Shown: piece after piece, positions 8,426 to 16,480 of the stretch | Numbering within the stretch: the first letter of the stretch is position 1 | How the letters are laid out: each line of letters starts with the position of its first letter | NCBI GenBank assembly: GCA_026982515.1 | Contig: JALSGY010000424.1 | Coordinates: 1-50,338 of the forward strand | Length of the DNA: 50,338 nucleotides | Direction: 5' to 3' | DNA from: Paracoccaceae bacterium | GTDB lineage: Bacteria > Pseudomonadota > Alphaproteobacteria > Rhodobacterales > Rhodobacteraceae | The notes under the pieces: generated by a model | Told to the model about the DNA's origin: nothing | What the model saw: the letters and a program-made list of their open reading frames with translations, nothing else | The model's database searches: none | Position numbers and translations under genes: made by a program

Positions 8426-8592
8426 CCCGTTTCCCCAATTACCCGACCAGCGACAATGACGCCGGTCCCCTCTCGCAGATTGCTTCAGCTTTTCTTCAGA
8501 TTTCAACGTAGCCGGAGTCGGGTTTTGCCCCAAACACGCTCACCGCACCAAATCAATCAACTCTGGTTCAATCAATTTCAGGTCTTCGACCC

Positions 8593-8622
8593 AAAATGAA
8601 GAAGAATCCGCCTGGAGGCGGA
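8593..8622 (-). terminator. Rho-independent terminator after repA
   Basis: A perfect 6-bp stem TCCGCC/GGCGGA with a 4-nt loop at 8607-8622 is followed, on the minus strand, by TTCTTCTTCATTTT (8606 down to 8593). It lies about 55 nt beyond the repA stop, so it probably ends the repA transcript before the WecG promoter region (8426-8592). Confidence 0.7.
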
Positions 8623-8677
8623 GATTCCGGGTCCATTGTTTCTGTTTTCAGCCCAATTCGCAACCAGCAAAATGATT

Positions 8678-9775
8678 TTACCGGCCCCGCTCCGCGCGCC
8701 CCTTCACCCAGCCAAGAAACGCACGATCCGGGGCGCCAAGGCGCGGCTTGCCGGAACTGGCCCACCAGGCGCGCCATTGGGCTTCCAGCGCATAGACATC
8801 GGCGCCCGGCAGCAGGGCGCGCGCGTCCTCCAGCGTTTCGGGCCGCAGTTGCGGGGCTTCGGCCGCATCGACCACCACGGCGCGGCGGCTGATGCGGATG
8901 ATGTCGCCCGCTTCCTCGCTCAGGGTGTAATCGGGCAGGCTGTCGGCGCGGATGATCTCGCGCACCATGGCGCGAAACACCCGGCGCGGGCTGACAGAGC
9001 CCGATTTCTTCAGCAGCGTGCTCACCGACACGCGCCAGTCAGGCTGGCGGCCGCAATGTTTGCGCGCCAGTTCATACAGCCGGCGCTCAAGCGGGCGGCG
9101 CAGGTTGAAATAGTCTCTGTTCAAGGTCAAAACCGACTTTGACAGCACCGCGCGATACAGCCATTCCGACAGGGTGACCGACACCGACACCATGCGCCCG
9201 GCGCGGGTCTTGCGCACGATCTCCCAGCTTTCGATCAGCCCGAAACCGGTGGTCACTTCATCCTCGCCGGTGACGATATTGGTGGTGATGCGGGTGCCGG
9301 CCAGGCGTTCGAAGGCGTCGCGCAGCCGCCGGTAGCTGTCGCCCGAGGTTTCGCGCCCGGTCGCCAGCAGCAGGTCATGGGCGGTCAGCGTCAGCCGGCG
9401 CGAGGTCTTGCGCCCGGCATTGAGCGCGGCCATCAGCTGGCTGATGCAGAAGATCAGGATATCGGCGTCAAAGATCGTCGCCCGCCCCTTGACGCTTGGC
9501 GTGATGGTGATCGAGGCGGCGTTGTGCTCATAGCGCAGGATGCGCCGGTCGGGGCGGGTCGACAGCGAAAAGATCGGGTGTTCCATCGAGGCCAGATCAT
9601 GTTTGGGCACCGCACCGAAGAAATCGCAGACGAAGAAATCGCGGCTGGCGGCCGCCCTGCCCTGTCCTGTGCCCTGTCCTGCAACCCCCCCCGTCACGCG
9701 CCCTGCCCCTGCCTGTTTTCTGCCCGGTAATCCCGTTTGGTGATCCCGTTTCGGGATTCGTTGTTTCAGTGACAC
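8678..9775 (-). CDS. repA: Plasmid replication initiator RepA (RPA family)
   Basis: This is the predicted initiator of a RepA-type alphaproteobacterial plasmid. The family core is clear: FFVCDFFGAVPKHDLASMEHPIFSLSTRPDRRILRYEHN, then a DNA-binding section with LTAHDLLLATGR and YRRLRDAFERLAGTRITTN, and LSVTLNRDYFNLRRPLERRLYELARKHCG-like winged-helix sequence. The frame is open to 9937, but that extension would read through the iterons. GTG at 9775 lies just downstream of the DnaA box and gives 365 aa; GTG near 9698, with a GGGGCAGGG upstream, is an alternative. Divergent repA-parAB with the origin between them is the standard arrangement for this replicon class. The iterons next to it suggest RepA binds its own upstream region and may repress itself. 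Confidence 0.88.
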   Translation of the reverse strand: MSLKQRIPKRDHQTGLPGRKQAGAGRVTGGVAGQGTGQGRAAASRDFFVCDFFGAVPKHDLASMEHPIFSLSTRPDRRILRYEHNAASITITPSVKGRATIFDADILIFCISQLMAALNAGRKTSRRLTLTAHDLLLATGRETSGDSYRRLRDAFERLAGTRITTNIVTGEDEVTTGFGLIESWEIVRKTRAGRMVSVSVTLSEWLYRAVLSKSVLTLNRDYFNLRRPLERRLYELARKHCGRQPDWRVSVSTLLKKSGSVSPRRVFRAMVREIIRADSLPDYTLSEEAGDIIRISRRAVVVDAAEAPQLRPETLEDARALLPGADVYALEAQWRAWWASSGKPRLGAPDRAFLGWVKGRAERGR

Positions 9776-9783
9776 CTTGGTAG

Positions 9784-9792
9784 TTATCCACA
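9784..9792. other. DnaA box
   Basis: TTATCCACA is a perfect match to the consensus DnaA box. It lies 9 nt upstream of the proposed repA start and 23 nt from the first iteron, so it is likely part of the plasmid origin. Confidence 0.8.
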
Positions 9793-9814
9793 GGGGCCGC
9801 GTCCAGCCCGGTGA

Positions 9815-9880
9815 TCGGGGGATCAGAGTCGGCTTCTCGGGGGTTCGGAATCGCTTTATCGGGGGTTCAGAGTCACCCGG
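9815..9880. repeat. Iteron array of three 22-bp direct repeats (oriV)
   Basis: Three copies of TCGGGGG(A/T)TC(A/G)GA(G/A)TC begin at 9815, 9837 and 9859, exactly 22 bp apart, which is two helical turns. They lie between repA and parA, beside the DnaA box. An AT-richer stretch at about 9943-9990, with GATAAGTAACATCAGATAAC and a T7 run, could be the unwinding region. I take 9784-9990 as the origin of vegetative replication. Confidence 0.82.
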
Positions 9881-10037
9881 GCCTGAAAAAGTTGCGAAAA
9901 CCCCTTGTTCTTCCGTGGCTTGCCTGAACCACGCCAATCCCGTAACTGATAAGTAACATCAGATAACAGGCCGGTTTTTTTCTTTCGGGTTCCCCAAACC
10001 CCGCTTTCCCCCCGAAAAGGCGGGAATTTGCTTGGAA

Positions 10038-10052
10038 AACACAGGGTGTGTT
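10038..10052. promoter_or_regulatory. Small inverted repeat upstream of parA (possible operator)
   Basis: AACACA-GGG-TGTGTT is a perfect 6-bp inverted repeat with a 3-nt centre, 68 nt before the parA start. Its position suits an operator for autoregulation by ParA, whose N-terminal extension could bind DNA. No direct evidence. Confidence 0.35.
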
Positions 10053-10078
10053 CGACGCTTCTTCCCATGTCCCACCTT

Positions 10079-10106
10079 TTGTGCTACATCGCTCAAAACG
10101 CATAAC
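10079..10106 (+). promoter_or_regulatory. Candidate parAB promoter
   Basis: TTGTGC (10079-10084) and CATAAC (10101-10106) are 16 nt apart, ending 13 nt before the parA ATG. This would give a very short leader. A weak candidate only. Confidence 0.25.
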
Positions 10107-10119
10107 ATCGAGGGTCGGC

Positions 10120-11505
10120 ATGAGCAGCGAAGATCTTCCTCCGTATTTCAACATATCGCCGGATGCAGCCCTGGCCGAGCTTGACCCGCCAACCGGCACC
10201 GCCGGGTTCGGGCAGATCGCCGCCGCCTGCCAGCGCGGGCGCGACGACCTGGCGGGGCGAGGTCTGGACGAAAGCGGCGCGCGCAAGCTGCGGCTGTTTT
10301 CGACCTGGGAAATCACCAAATACCTGATCCCGGTGGCGCCGGCCCATTTCCGCCGCGTGCTGCGCCAGAACCCCGACCTGCCGCAGGGGCGCAGCGAAAC
10401 CGAAGGCGGCGCCAAGTGGTTCACGCTTGACGAGGTGCTGCGCCTGCGGGCGCATTTCGCCAGCCAGGGCTCGAAGGCCAAGGGCTACCTGCCCTACCGC
10501 CCCAAGGGCCAGCCCGCCAAGATCGTGGCGCTGGCCAATTTCAAGGGCGGGGTCGGCAAGACCTCGACCTGCGCGCATCTGGCGATGTCGGCAGCGCTCG
10601 ACGGCTACAGGGTGCTGATGATCGACCTCGACAGCCAGGGCTCGATGACCTCGATCTTCGGCGGGCGGGTGGAGGACGAATGGGGCACGGTGTTTCCGCT
10701 GCTGGCACGCCACTACGGCGAAACGCTGCAGGCCGACAACCAGCGCCGGCTGGACCGCGGCGAGGCCCCCCTGCCCCTCGATGACACGCTGTCAGAGGCG
10801 CTCAGGCTGCGCTCGCAGGACGTGATCGCCAAGACCCACTGGCCCAACATCGACCTGATCGGCGCGCAGCTGAACCTTTACTGGTCCGAGTTCCAGATCC
10901 CGGTATGGCGCATGCAAAGCCGCGGCTGGAAGCTGTGGGACGCGCTCAGCGGGGTGCTGGAGGCCGATGGCGTGCTCGATGAGTATGACATCGTGTTTCT
11001 CGACACGCCCCCTGCCCTTGGCTACCTGACGATCAACGGGCTGGCGGCGGCCGACATCCTGCTGGTGCCGGTTGGCGCGTCGTTTCTGGAGTTCGATTCG
11101 ACGGGGCGGTTCTTCGACATGCTGCACGCGACATTCGCCTCAATCGAAGACGGCGAAAACACCGCCGCGCGCGCCCTGGGCCGGCCCGAGATGGGTTTTG
11201 AATGGGATGCGGTGCGCGCCATCGTGACCCGGTTCGACGCCAGCCAGCAGGCCGAGATGGCCGGGCTGATGCAGGCCTACCTGGGGCGCACGCTCAGCCC
11301 CTACCGGCAGGATTTCACCGCGCTGATCGGCCAGGCCGGGGAAAGCGTGAACGGGATCTACGAAGCCGACTACCGCGATTTCAACCGCGAGACCTACGCC
11401 CGCGGCCGCGCCACGTTTGATGAAACCTATGCCGCGTTCAAGAAGCTTCTGGTCGGGATCTGGCGGCGCGATGAACTGGCGGCGCAGCAGGCGGCGGCCG
11501 AGTAA
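10120..11505 (+). CDS. parA: ParA partition ATPase (type Ia)
   Basis: This 461-aa ATPase moves plasmid copies apart at cell division together with ParB. The N-terminal about 130 residues carry a winged-helix/MerR-like DNA-binding extension (FSTWEITKYL, WFTLDEVLRLRAHF), typical of type Ia ParA proteins that also repress their own operon. The ATPase domain follows, with the deviant Walker A FKGGVGKTS at 141-149, Walker A' MIDLDSQGS, and DIVFLDTPPALGYLTING as Walker B. ATG 10120 is chosen over 10048 because a GAGGG lies a few bases upstream and the frame before it is not conserved-looking. It is divergent from repA across the origin, with parB 174 nt downstream. Confidence 0.93.
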   Translation: MSSEDLPPYFNISPDAALAELDPPTGTAGFGQIAAACQRGRDDLAGRGLDESGARKLRLFSTWEITKYLIPVAPAHFRRVLRQNPDLPQGRSETEGGAKWFTLDEVLRLRAHFASQGSKAKGYLPYRPKGQPAKIVALANFKGGVGKTSTCAHLAMSAALDGYRVLMIDLDSQGSMTSIFGGRVEDEWGTVFPLLARHYGETLQADNQRRLDRGEAPLPLDDTLSEALRLRSQDVIAKTHWPNIDLIGAQLNLYWSEFQIPVWRMQSRGWKLWDALSGVLEADGVLDEYDIVFLDTPPALGYLTINGLAAADILLVPVGASFLEFDSTGRFFDMLHATFASIEDGENTAARALGRPEMGFEWDAVRAIVTRFDASQQAEMAGLMQAYLGRTLSPYRQDFTALIGQAGESVNGIYEADYRDFNRETYARGRATFDETYAAFKKLLVGIWRRDELAAQQAAAE

Positions 11506-11591
11506 AACAAGGCGCGCAACCGGGCAGGGGCGGGGAAATTCCAGAGATGGCTCAGAAAAAATCTTATTTTTCAATGACTTGTTCCTGCGGC

Positions 11592-11607
11592 GTTTCGCGT
11601 GCGAAAC
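11592..11607. promoter_or_regulatory. parS: parS-like palindrome between parA and parB
   Basis: GTTTCGC-GT-GCGAAAC is a perfect 7+2+7 inverted repeat. The same arms (GTTTCGC, GCGAAAC) recur in the longer palindrome just after parB. Alphaproteobacterial parS sites have the form GTTTC..GAAAC, so these two are the likely ParB binding sites of this plasmid. Confidence 0.75.
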
Positions 11608-11679
11608 ATCGGGGCGCGCGCGGGGGCAGGGTTCTGTTTACCCCGGCGTCGCAGGATGGGGCCGCAGGAGGTGCAAGAC

Positions 11680-12720
11680 ATGGCAAAACGTAAACGGCTG
11701 ACCCCGCCCGAGATCGCGTCGCAACCGGCGCCGGAAACCAAGTCGGTGTCCCATCCGCTTGGCGTGCAGCCGGTGGTGAGCCGGCGGGCGCCGATTGCCC
11801 AGGTGGCGGGCGAGGCGTCGGCCCAGGCGGCGCTGGAAGAGGTGGCGGGCGAGTTGCGCAATGCCCGGACCGGCGGGCGCCTGGTGCTGGAACTGCCGCT
11901 TGACGCGGTGGATGAAACCTACCTGGTGCGCGACCGGCTGGAAACCGAAGGCGATGAGCTGGACGCGCTGATGGAAAGCCTGCGCCAGCGTGGCCAGCAG
12001 ACGCCGATCGAGGTGGTCGAGCTGGGGCAGGGGCGCTACGGGCTGATCTCGGGCTGGCGCCGGCTTGCAGCGCTGCGCCGGCTGCATCAGGGTGGCGGGG
12101 CCGAGGCCGGGGCGGGCGCGGTGCTGGCCCTGCTGCGCCAGCCGGAAACCGCCTCTGATGCCTATCTCGCGATGGTCGAGGAAAACGAGATCCGCACCGG
12201 TCTGTCGTTCTACGAACGCGCGCGCATCGTGGCGAAAGCCGCCGAAAAGCGTGTCTATTCCAACGAAACTGCCGCGCTCAAGGGGCTGTTTGGCAATATC
12301 GCCCGGGCCCGGCGTTCAAAGATCGGGTCATTCCTGAAACTGTACAAGGCGCTCGACAGCCGGCTGCGCTTTCCTTCGGCGATCTCCGAGCGCCTGGGGC
12401 TGGCGCTGGTCAAGGCGCTGGAGGCGGACCCCGAGTTCGGCCCCCGCCTGCGCGACCGGCTGCGCAAGGCCGACGTGCAGAGCGCGGCTGACGAGGTCGC
12501 GCTGCTGGAACGCGCGCTCAAACCCGCGGCCAGGCCGGCGCAGGCGCCGAAAACAGTGTCTGAACCGGGCGAAAAGGGCGAAAAGCGGGAAACAGAGCCT
12601 TCATCCGAGGTCGCGCCGGGGATCCGGCTGCAGGCCGAGCAGGGGCGCCTGGTGCTGAGCGGCAAGGGGGTGGACGCGGCGCTGCAGCGCGATCTTGTTG
12701 CCTGGCTGGCGCGGCGCTGA
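11680..12720 (+). CDS. parB: ParB partition protein
   Basis: This 346-aa centromere-binding partner of ParA. The ParB/Spo0J N-terminal domain is at about 70-180, with ELPLDAVDETYLVRDR, the GLISGWRRLAALRRL block (the family's G-x-RR-x-x-A motif) and VEENEIRTGLSFYERA. A helix-turn-helix follows (about 185-245, including KGLFGNIARARRSKIGSFLKLYKAL), then an acidic, Glu/Lys-rich linker and a C-terminal dimerisation segment ending in VAWLARR. ATG 11680 is preceded by a very good GGAGG. Upstream in-frame ATGs (11599, 11656) overlap the parS-like palindrome and are unlikely. The linker DNA at 12551 carries one of three copies of the word AAACAGTGTCT noted elsewhere. Confidence 0.92.
   Translation: MAKRKRLTPPEIASQPAPETKSVSHPLGVQPVVSRRAPIAQVAGEASAQAALEEVAGELRNARTGGRLVLELPLDAVDETYLVRDRLETEGDELDALMESLRQRGQQTPIEVVELGQGRYGLISGWRRLAALRRLHQGGGAEAGAGAVLALLRQPETASDAYLAMVEENEIRTGLSFYERARIVAKAAEKRVYSNETAALKGLFGNIARARRSKIGSFLKLYKALDSRLRFPSAISERLGLALVKALEADPEFGPRLRDRLRKADVQSAADEVALLERALKPAARPAQAPKTVSEPGEKGEKRETEPSSEVAPGIRLQAEQGRLVLSGKGVDAALQRDLVAWLARR
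12551..12561 (+). repeat. Copy 1 of recurrent word AAACAGTGTCT
   Basis: Exact match, in the parB linker region. Its surrounding 18-base context differs by one base from the copy at 19535. Confidence 0.4.
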
Positions 12721-12742
12721 GATGTTTCGCACGCGAAACATC
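12721..12742. promoter_or_regulatory. parS: parS-like palindrome directly after parB
   Basis: GATGTTTCGC-AC-GCGAAACATC is a perfect 10+2+10 inverted repeat starting at the base after the parB stop codon. It contains the same core as 11592-11607. No further copy was found in the window. Confidence 0.8.
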
Positions 12743-12759
12743 TGGCGCCTTTCCCCATG

Positions 12760-12799
12760 AAAAACGGGGCCGGACAGGTGCCCGGCCCCGGAAAGTTTT
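12760..12799. terminator. Bidirectional Rho-independent terminator between parB and beta-helix gene
   Basis: A 9-bp GC stem CGGGGCCGG/CCGGCCCCG (12765-12773 and 12782-12790) with an 8-nt loop lies between two convergent genes. On the minus strand it is followed by TTTTT (12764-12760), suiting the beta-helix gene; on the plus strand a weaker TTTT occurs at 12796-12799 for parB. Confidence 0.75.
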
Positions 12800-12814
12800 C
12801 GGCGTTGCCCTGCC

Positions 12815-15800
12815 TCAGGCGGCCGCTTCGGCAATCAGCAGATCATTCGAATAGATCTCGGTCGGCAGATCGTCGCTGAGGGTCTCATGGCCCGCAGTCA
12901 GCGCCTCCCAGAGCGCCGCCGCCTCGGGTGAGTCCATGTCGGTCTCTGTGCCAACCGTGGACAGCGAGGCCGCGCCGCTGCCGCTGCCGGGGGCCGTAAG
13001 CTGCACGGTCAGCGTGTCAGTGGCATAGTCGATGACCAGATGCGCATCCTGGTTGCCGGACAGGCCAATGAGGCGGATGTCGCTGAGTTCGCCGACCAGT
13101 TCGTCGACCGAGATCAGCTCATATGTTCCGGCGGCAAGGCCCGCGACATCAAGTTCGAGCGTGCCCAGCCCCAGGTTGACGCCCGATGCGATGTCGGGGT
13201 TGTCGCCCATGGCGCCGGTGCGGAATTCCTCGATGGTCGAGAAGCCGCCGGCATCGGCGTCGAAGGACAGGGTGCCGCCGTCGTCCAGCCGCAGCACGCC
13301 GGTATCGCCCTGCGTGCCGTCAAAGCCGACGCTGGCCGCGCTGCCGTCGATGTTCAGGCTGGCGCCGGCTTCGACATCGTATGTGGCCCCGTCGGTTGCC
13401 AGCACGGTCTGGCCGTCGCTGATGTTCATCTGGACATTGCCGTCGACGGTGCCGGTGTTCACGAAGCGCCCGCCGTCGACGTCGATGGTCAGCCGGTCCT
13501 GGTCGCTGTAGCCGTTCATCCAGACCTGGCCGACATTGGAAATATCGAAGTGGCCACCATTGGCCCCGGCCTGGGTCACGCCGTCGATGTTCAGCCGGCC
13601 ATGGGTCACGTTCAGCTCTCCGCCCGATCCGAAATCGAAATCCGCGATCGTGGTGGTGCCGCCGTAGTTGACGATGTTGCCGCCCAGATCGACACTATCG
13701 CCGGCAACAGAGCCGGGCAGATCGTCGCTCGACCAGTTGATCTGATTGTCCCAGCGGATGCCGTCACCCAGATCATTGGGAATGAAACGCAGGGTTTCCG
13801 GGCTGAGCCGGTCGCCCGGGCTGAGGCCGAACCCGACCTGAAAGAAGTCGATGATCAGGTCGGCATCGACATAGTCATCCAGCGAGCCGTCGGCCTGGGC
13901 ACGCAGGAAAGCGGCCAGTTCCGGGATGCCGGCATTCGGGTCGCCCAGAAGCTGCTGGGTGAAGATCTGAATGGTCGTGGCATTGAGCACCGAGGTATCG
14001 AGACCGTCGACATTCTGATCGTCCAGGTTGGGGTCATGGCCCCATTGGGCCTGTCCGCTGCCGACCCAGTTGTAGATGATCGTGTCGTTGTAGAACGGGT
14101 TTTCCTGGTTGCTCAGAGGATAGTTGGAACCCGACTTGGCTGCGATTTCCGCCGGGTTGTTCGGATCGGCAAGGTGGGCGATGATGTTGTCCAGCAGGGT
14201 GGAATCCATCCCGGCATTGCGCACGCCCTCGGCCAGGTAGCCGATGCCGGCTGCCGTTTCCTTGTATCCGGCCGAAGTGATCAGGTTGTCGGAGAACTGG
14301 GTGTAGTTCCCGACAAAACCGGTGCCCTCGAACTCACCTCCGGTGAAGTCCACCGCGGCGTTGTTGTCGAGGAAGACGTTGCTTTCGATAAGGCCGCCGC
14401 TGCGGATGTGGGCGCCGAACATCGAGCCCTGCATCGTGATGTTGTCGCGGAAGGTGACGTCGGTGTTGTCCCAGTCGATGTAGAAGTTGTGATTGAACAT
14501 CGTCGGGGACTGGCCGCCGCTGGTGGACTGGTTGAACTGGTAGTCCGGGGCCCAGCCATTCTGATCGAAAAGCGAGCCTTCGACCAGCACACTGTCACTG
14601 TTGCCGATAAAGCCGCCGGAGGTCATGAGACCGCCACCCGGCCAGGAGCCGGCGCCATCGGGATGCACTGTCCGGAAGACATCGATGATCGAAGAGTCAT
14701 GCAGGGTGAAGCCCTGGGCATTCTGGACGACAAGCCCCATCACGTTGTCATGGGTGACGGTGGTGTTGGTGATGTCCACATTGTCCAGCATCAGGTTCGT
14801 GCCGCTGAGCGCATAGACGCCCCCGGTCACGAAAAGGTCGCTGACGACGATATTTTCGTTTCCGCCGCCCCAGGGCGACAGCGAGATGCTGGTGTTCAGA
14901 ACCGGTTTTGCGCCATCGCCGTAAGCCGTGATATGGACCGGATGCATCGGGTCTTCGCCCATTGTTCCGTCGTCAATGACCGCGCCGAGGTTGTCGTATT
15001 CAAAGCCGCGCTCGAACAGCAGCCAGTCGGAAGACGGAGCGTTCCCGCTGCCGGTCATCCCGTACCAGAGCCGCATCCCGGCCTCGCTGTCGAGCGCCAT
15101 GTCGGGTACGCTGCCATAGTCCGGGTGGGCCTGGAGCCAGTCGGCCGTGATCTGGTTGACGTCCAGCCCCTCGAGGGCCGCGATGTCATTCAGGCTCAGG
15201 GCGTCGTTGCTGCCCGAGATGTAGACTTCGCGGTGATTGTCGCCGGCCTCGACGATAACGTCGCCGTTTGCATCGGTTTCCAGCATGTAGACATTGCCTT
15301 GAGCCCAGCCGGCACCCTGGGTCGGCTGCAGGACGTCGACCGTATTGCCAAAGGATTGCGTGGTGCCGTCCTGGTAGGTGACCTCATAGCTGAAGCTCAG
15401 CTGGCCGCTGTAGTTTTCACCGCTCATGACCAGGGCCAGCGTGTTGTCGGGGTTGACCGAAAGGTGGCCGTATGCCGGCTGCCCGGTGATGCGCACCGAG
15501 TCTATGGAGTCGGCGTTGTCGAGGCGCAGGGTGGTTACCCGGCCGCCGGCGACATCGACACCATTTGACAGCTGTGTCGCCGCGACGCCGCCACCGTTGC
15601 TGGTATCGGTCAGCTGTTCCGGCGCAGTCGGGTCGGGGTTGCTTGGCGCCGGCGGGGTGGGGTCGGTCGGCGGGGTGGGATCGGTCGGTTGCGGATCGGG
15701 TGAACCGGTGTTGGGGTTCGGGGCCGGATCCGGCGTCGGATCGGTCGGCGCAGGATCGGGATCTGGCGCGGGGTCCACCGGGTCGGTCGGCTGCCATGGC

Positions 15801-15988
15801 TCTTCCGGATCGGGATCGACCGGGACAATGACCTCCGTGGGCCCCACGGATGGCTGCGGGGGCTCCTTGTCATTGTTGAAGGCCGTTGGTGCCGGATCTT
15901 CGGAACTGGCTTCGGAGGCCGAATTTCGGCCGAAGGCAGTCCCCAGGACAAGCACTCCGAGCAGAGAAAAGAGCAAGTAGATCATCAT
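12815..15988 (-). CDS. Membrane-anchored right-handed beta-helix protein with Pro/Asp linker
   Basis: This 1057-aa protein begins with a single hydrophobic anchor (residues 2-19, IYLLFSLLGVLVLGTAF), then a Ser/Glu stretch and a low-complexity D-P-T-P-D-P-A-P linker (about 57-122). A beta-rich domain follows (about 125-225). The central part (about 330-620) has short repeats such as NIVVSDLFVTGG, NLMLDNVDITNTT, GFTLHDSSIIDV and VTFRDNITMQGS, typical of a pectate-lyase-like parallel beta-helix. A C-terminal beta-solenoid (about 770-960) ends in a conserved-looking tail rich in Leu and acidic residues. It may bind or cleave polysaccharide at the cell surface; no catalytic residues can be assigned. 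Starts at 15988 or 15985 (MM) are both possible. The nearest gene is parB, convergent. Confidence 0.75.
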   Translation of the reverse strand: MMIYLLFSLLGVLVLGTAFGRNSASEASSEDPAPTAFNNDKEPPQPSVGPTEVIVPVDPDPEEPWQPTDPVDPAPDPDPAPTDPTPDPAPNPNTGSPDPQPTDPTPPTDPTPPAPSNPDPTAPEQLTDTSNGGGVAATQLSNGVDVAGGRVTTLRLDNADSIDSVRITGQPAYGHLSVNPDNTLALVMSGENYSGQLSFSYEVTYQDGTTQSFGNTVDVLQPTQGAGWAQGNVYMLETDANGDVIVEAGDNHREVYISGSNDALSLNDIAALEGLDVNQITADWLQAHPDYGSVPDMALDSEAGMRLWYGMTGSGNAPSSDWLLFERGFEYDNLGAVIDDGTMGEDPMHPVHITAYGDGAKPVLNTSISLSPWGGGNENIVVSDLFVTGGVYALSGTNLMLDNVDITNTTVTHDNVMGLVVQNAQGFTLHDSSIIDVFRTVHPDGAGSWPGGGLMTSGGFIGNSDSVLVEGSLFDQNGWAPDYQFNQSTSGGQSPTMFNHNFYIDWDNTDVTFRDNITMQGSMFGAHIRSGGLIESNVFLDNNAAVDFTGGEFEGTGFVGNYTQFSDNLITSAGYKETAAGIGYLAEGVRNAGMDSTLLDNIIAHLADPNNPAEIAAKSGSNYPLSNQENPFYNDTIIYNWVGSGQAQWGHDPNLDDQNVDGLDTSVLNATTIQIFTQQLLGDPNAGIPELAAFLRAQADGSLDDYVDADLIIDFFQVGFGLSPGDRLSPETLRFIPNDLGDGIRWDNQINWSSDDLPGSVAGDSVDLGGNIVNYGGTTTIADFDFGSGGELNVTHGRLNIDGVTQAGANGGHFDISNVGQVWMNGYSDQDRLTIDVDGGRFVNTGTVDGNVQMNISDGQTVLATDGATYDVEAGASLNIDGSAASVGFDGTQGDTGVLRLDDGGTLSFDADAGGFSTIEEFRTGAMGDNPDIASGVNLGLGTLELDVAGLAAGTYELISVDELVGELSDIRLIGLSGNQDAHLVIDYATDTLTVQLTAPGSGSGAASLSTVGTETDMDSPEAAALWEALTAGHETLSDDLPTEIYSNDLLIAEAAA

Positions 15989-16480
15989 GGCAGCGTATTC
16001 CCAGGTTTTGCCGCATCAGCGACGGAGTGGATTTCGGAACGCAGCCCCACATGGTCAAAGCAAAGCCTGCGATGACGGAAGGGCGGAAACTGGCAACGGT
16101 TCACCCGCAGTTTGTCTTTTGTTCCCACGAACTTGGTTAATCCCGCGCAATTACTGAGGCTTTTTTGTGGCGGGCCGGTTCCGGGCAGACGAGTGATTAC
16201 TGGTTGCCGGTGTTCATACTAGGGGTTGTGGGGGAATGTCTCTGCCAGCCTAGGTTTCGTGCATTTTCGCGCAAGACTCTGCCAAGTGCTGGCGGAAATC
16301 CGCCCCTGAAGGCCGATTCGAGAGGGGAAAGGAGGCCTTTCCCGCATTCAGCGGCCGCAGAACCGGCGAGAACCCGCTCAACCGGGCGGTTTGTCTGGCG
16401 CCCGTCCCGTTGCGCGCCTCGGGGTGAACCCCTGGGCGCAGGGGCGATTCCCTGACATGGGGGCCTGACATGGGGGGGCG
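15989..16480. other. Intergenic region, no gene seen
   Basis: This 492-bp gap lies upstream of the beta-helix gene (leftward) and downstream of the SGNH-type gene (leftward). Short frames on both strands lack ribosome sites and family features. It should contain the beta-helix promoter, probably within 15990-16250, where base composition is more AT-rich. The only sharp structure is the hairpin at 16325-16343. Confidence 0.5.
16325..16343. repeat. Perfect hairpin, 8-bp stem
   Basis: GGGAAAGG-AGG-CCTTTCCC. No T tract follows on either strand, so it is not a classical terminator. It may be a dispersed intergenic element or an RNA stem. Confidence 0.4.

Noticed and set aside
9655..9690. CCTGTCCTGTG-like tandem repeats in repA as extra iterons
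   Set aside because: Short and inside the coding frame, unlike the phased 22-bp array; probably low-complexity coding.
13040..15568. An 842-aa frame opposite the beta-helix gene
   Set aside because: Repetitive Val/Asp/Gly antisense of a regular beta-helix; no independent features.
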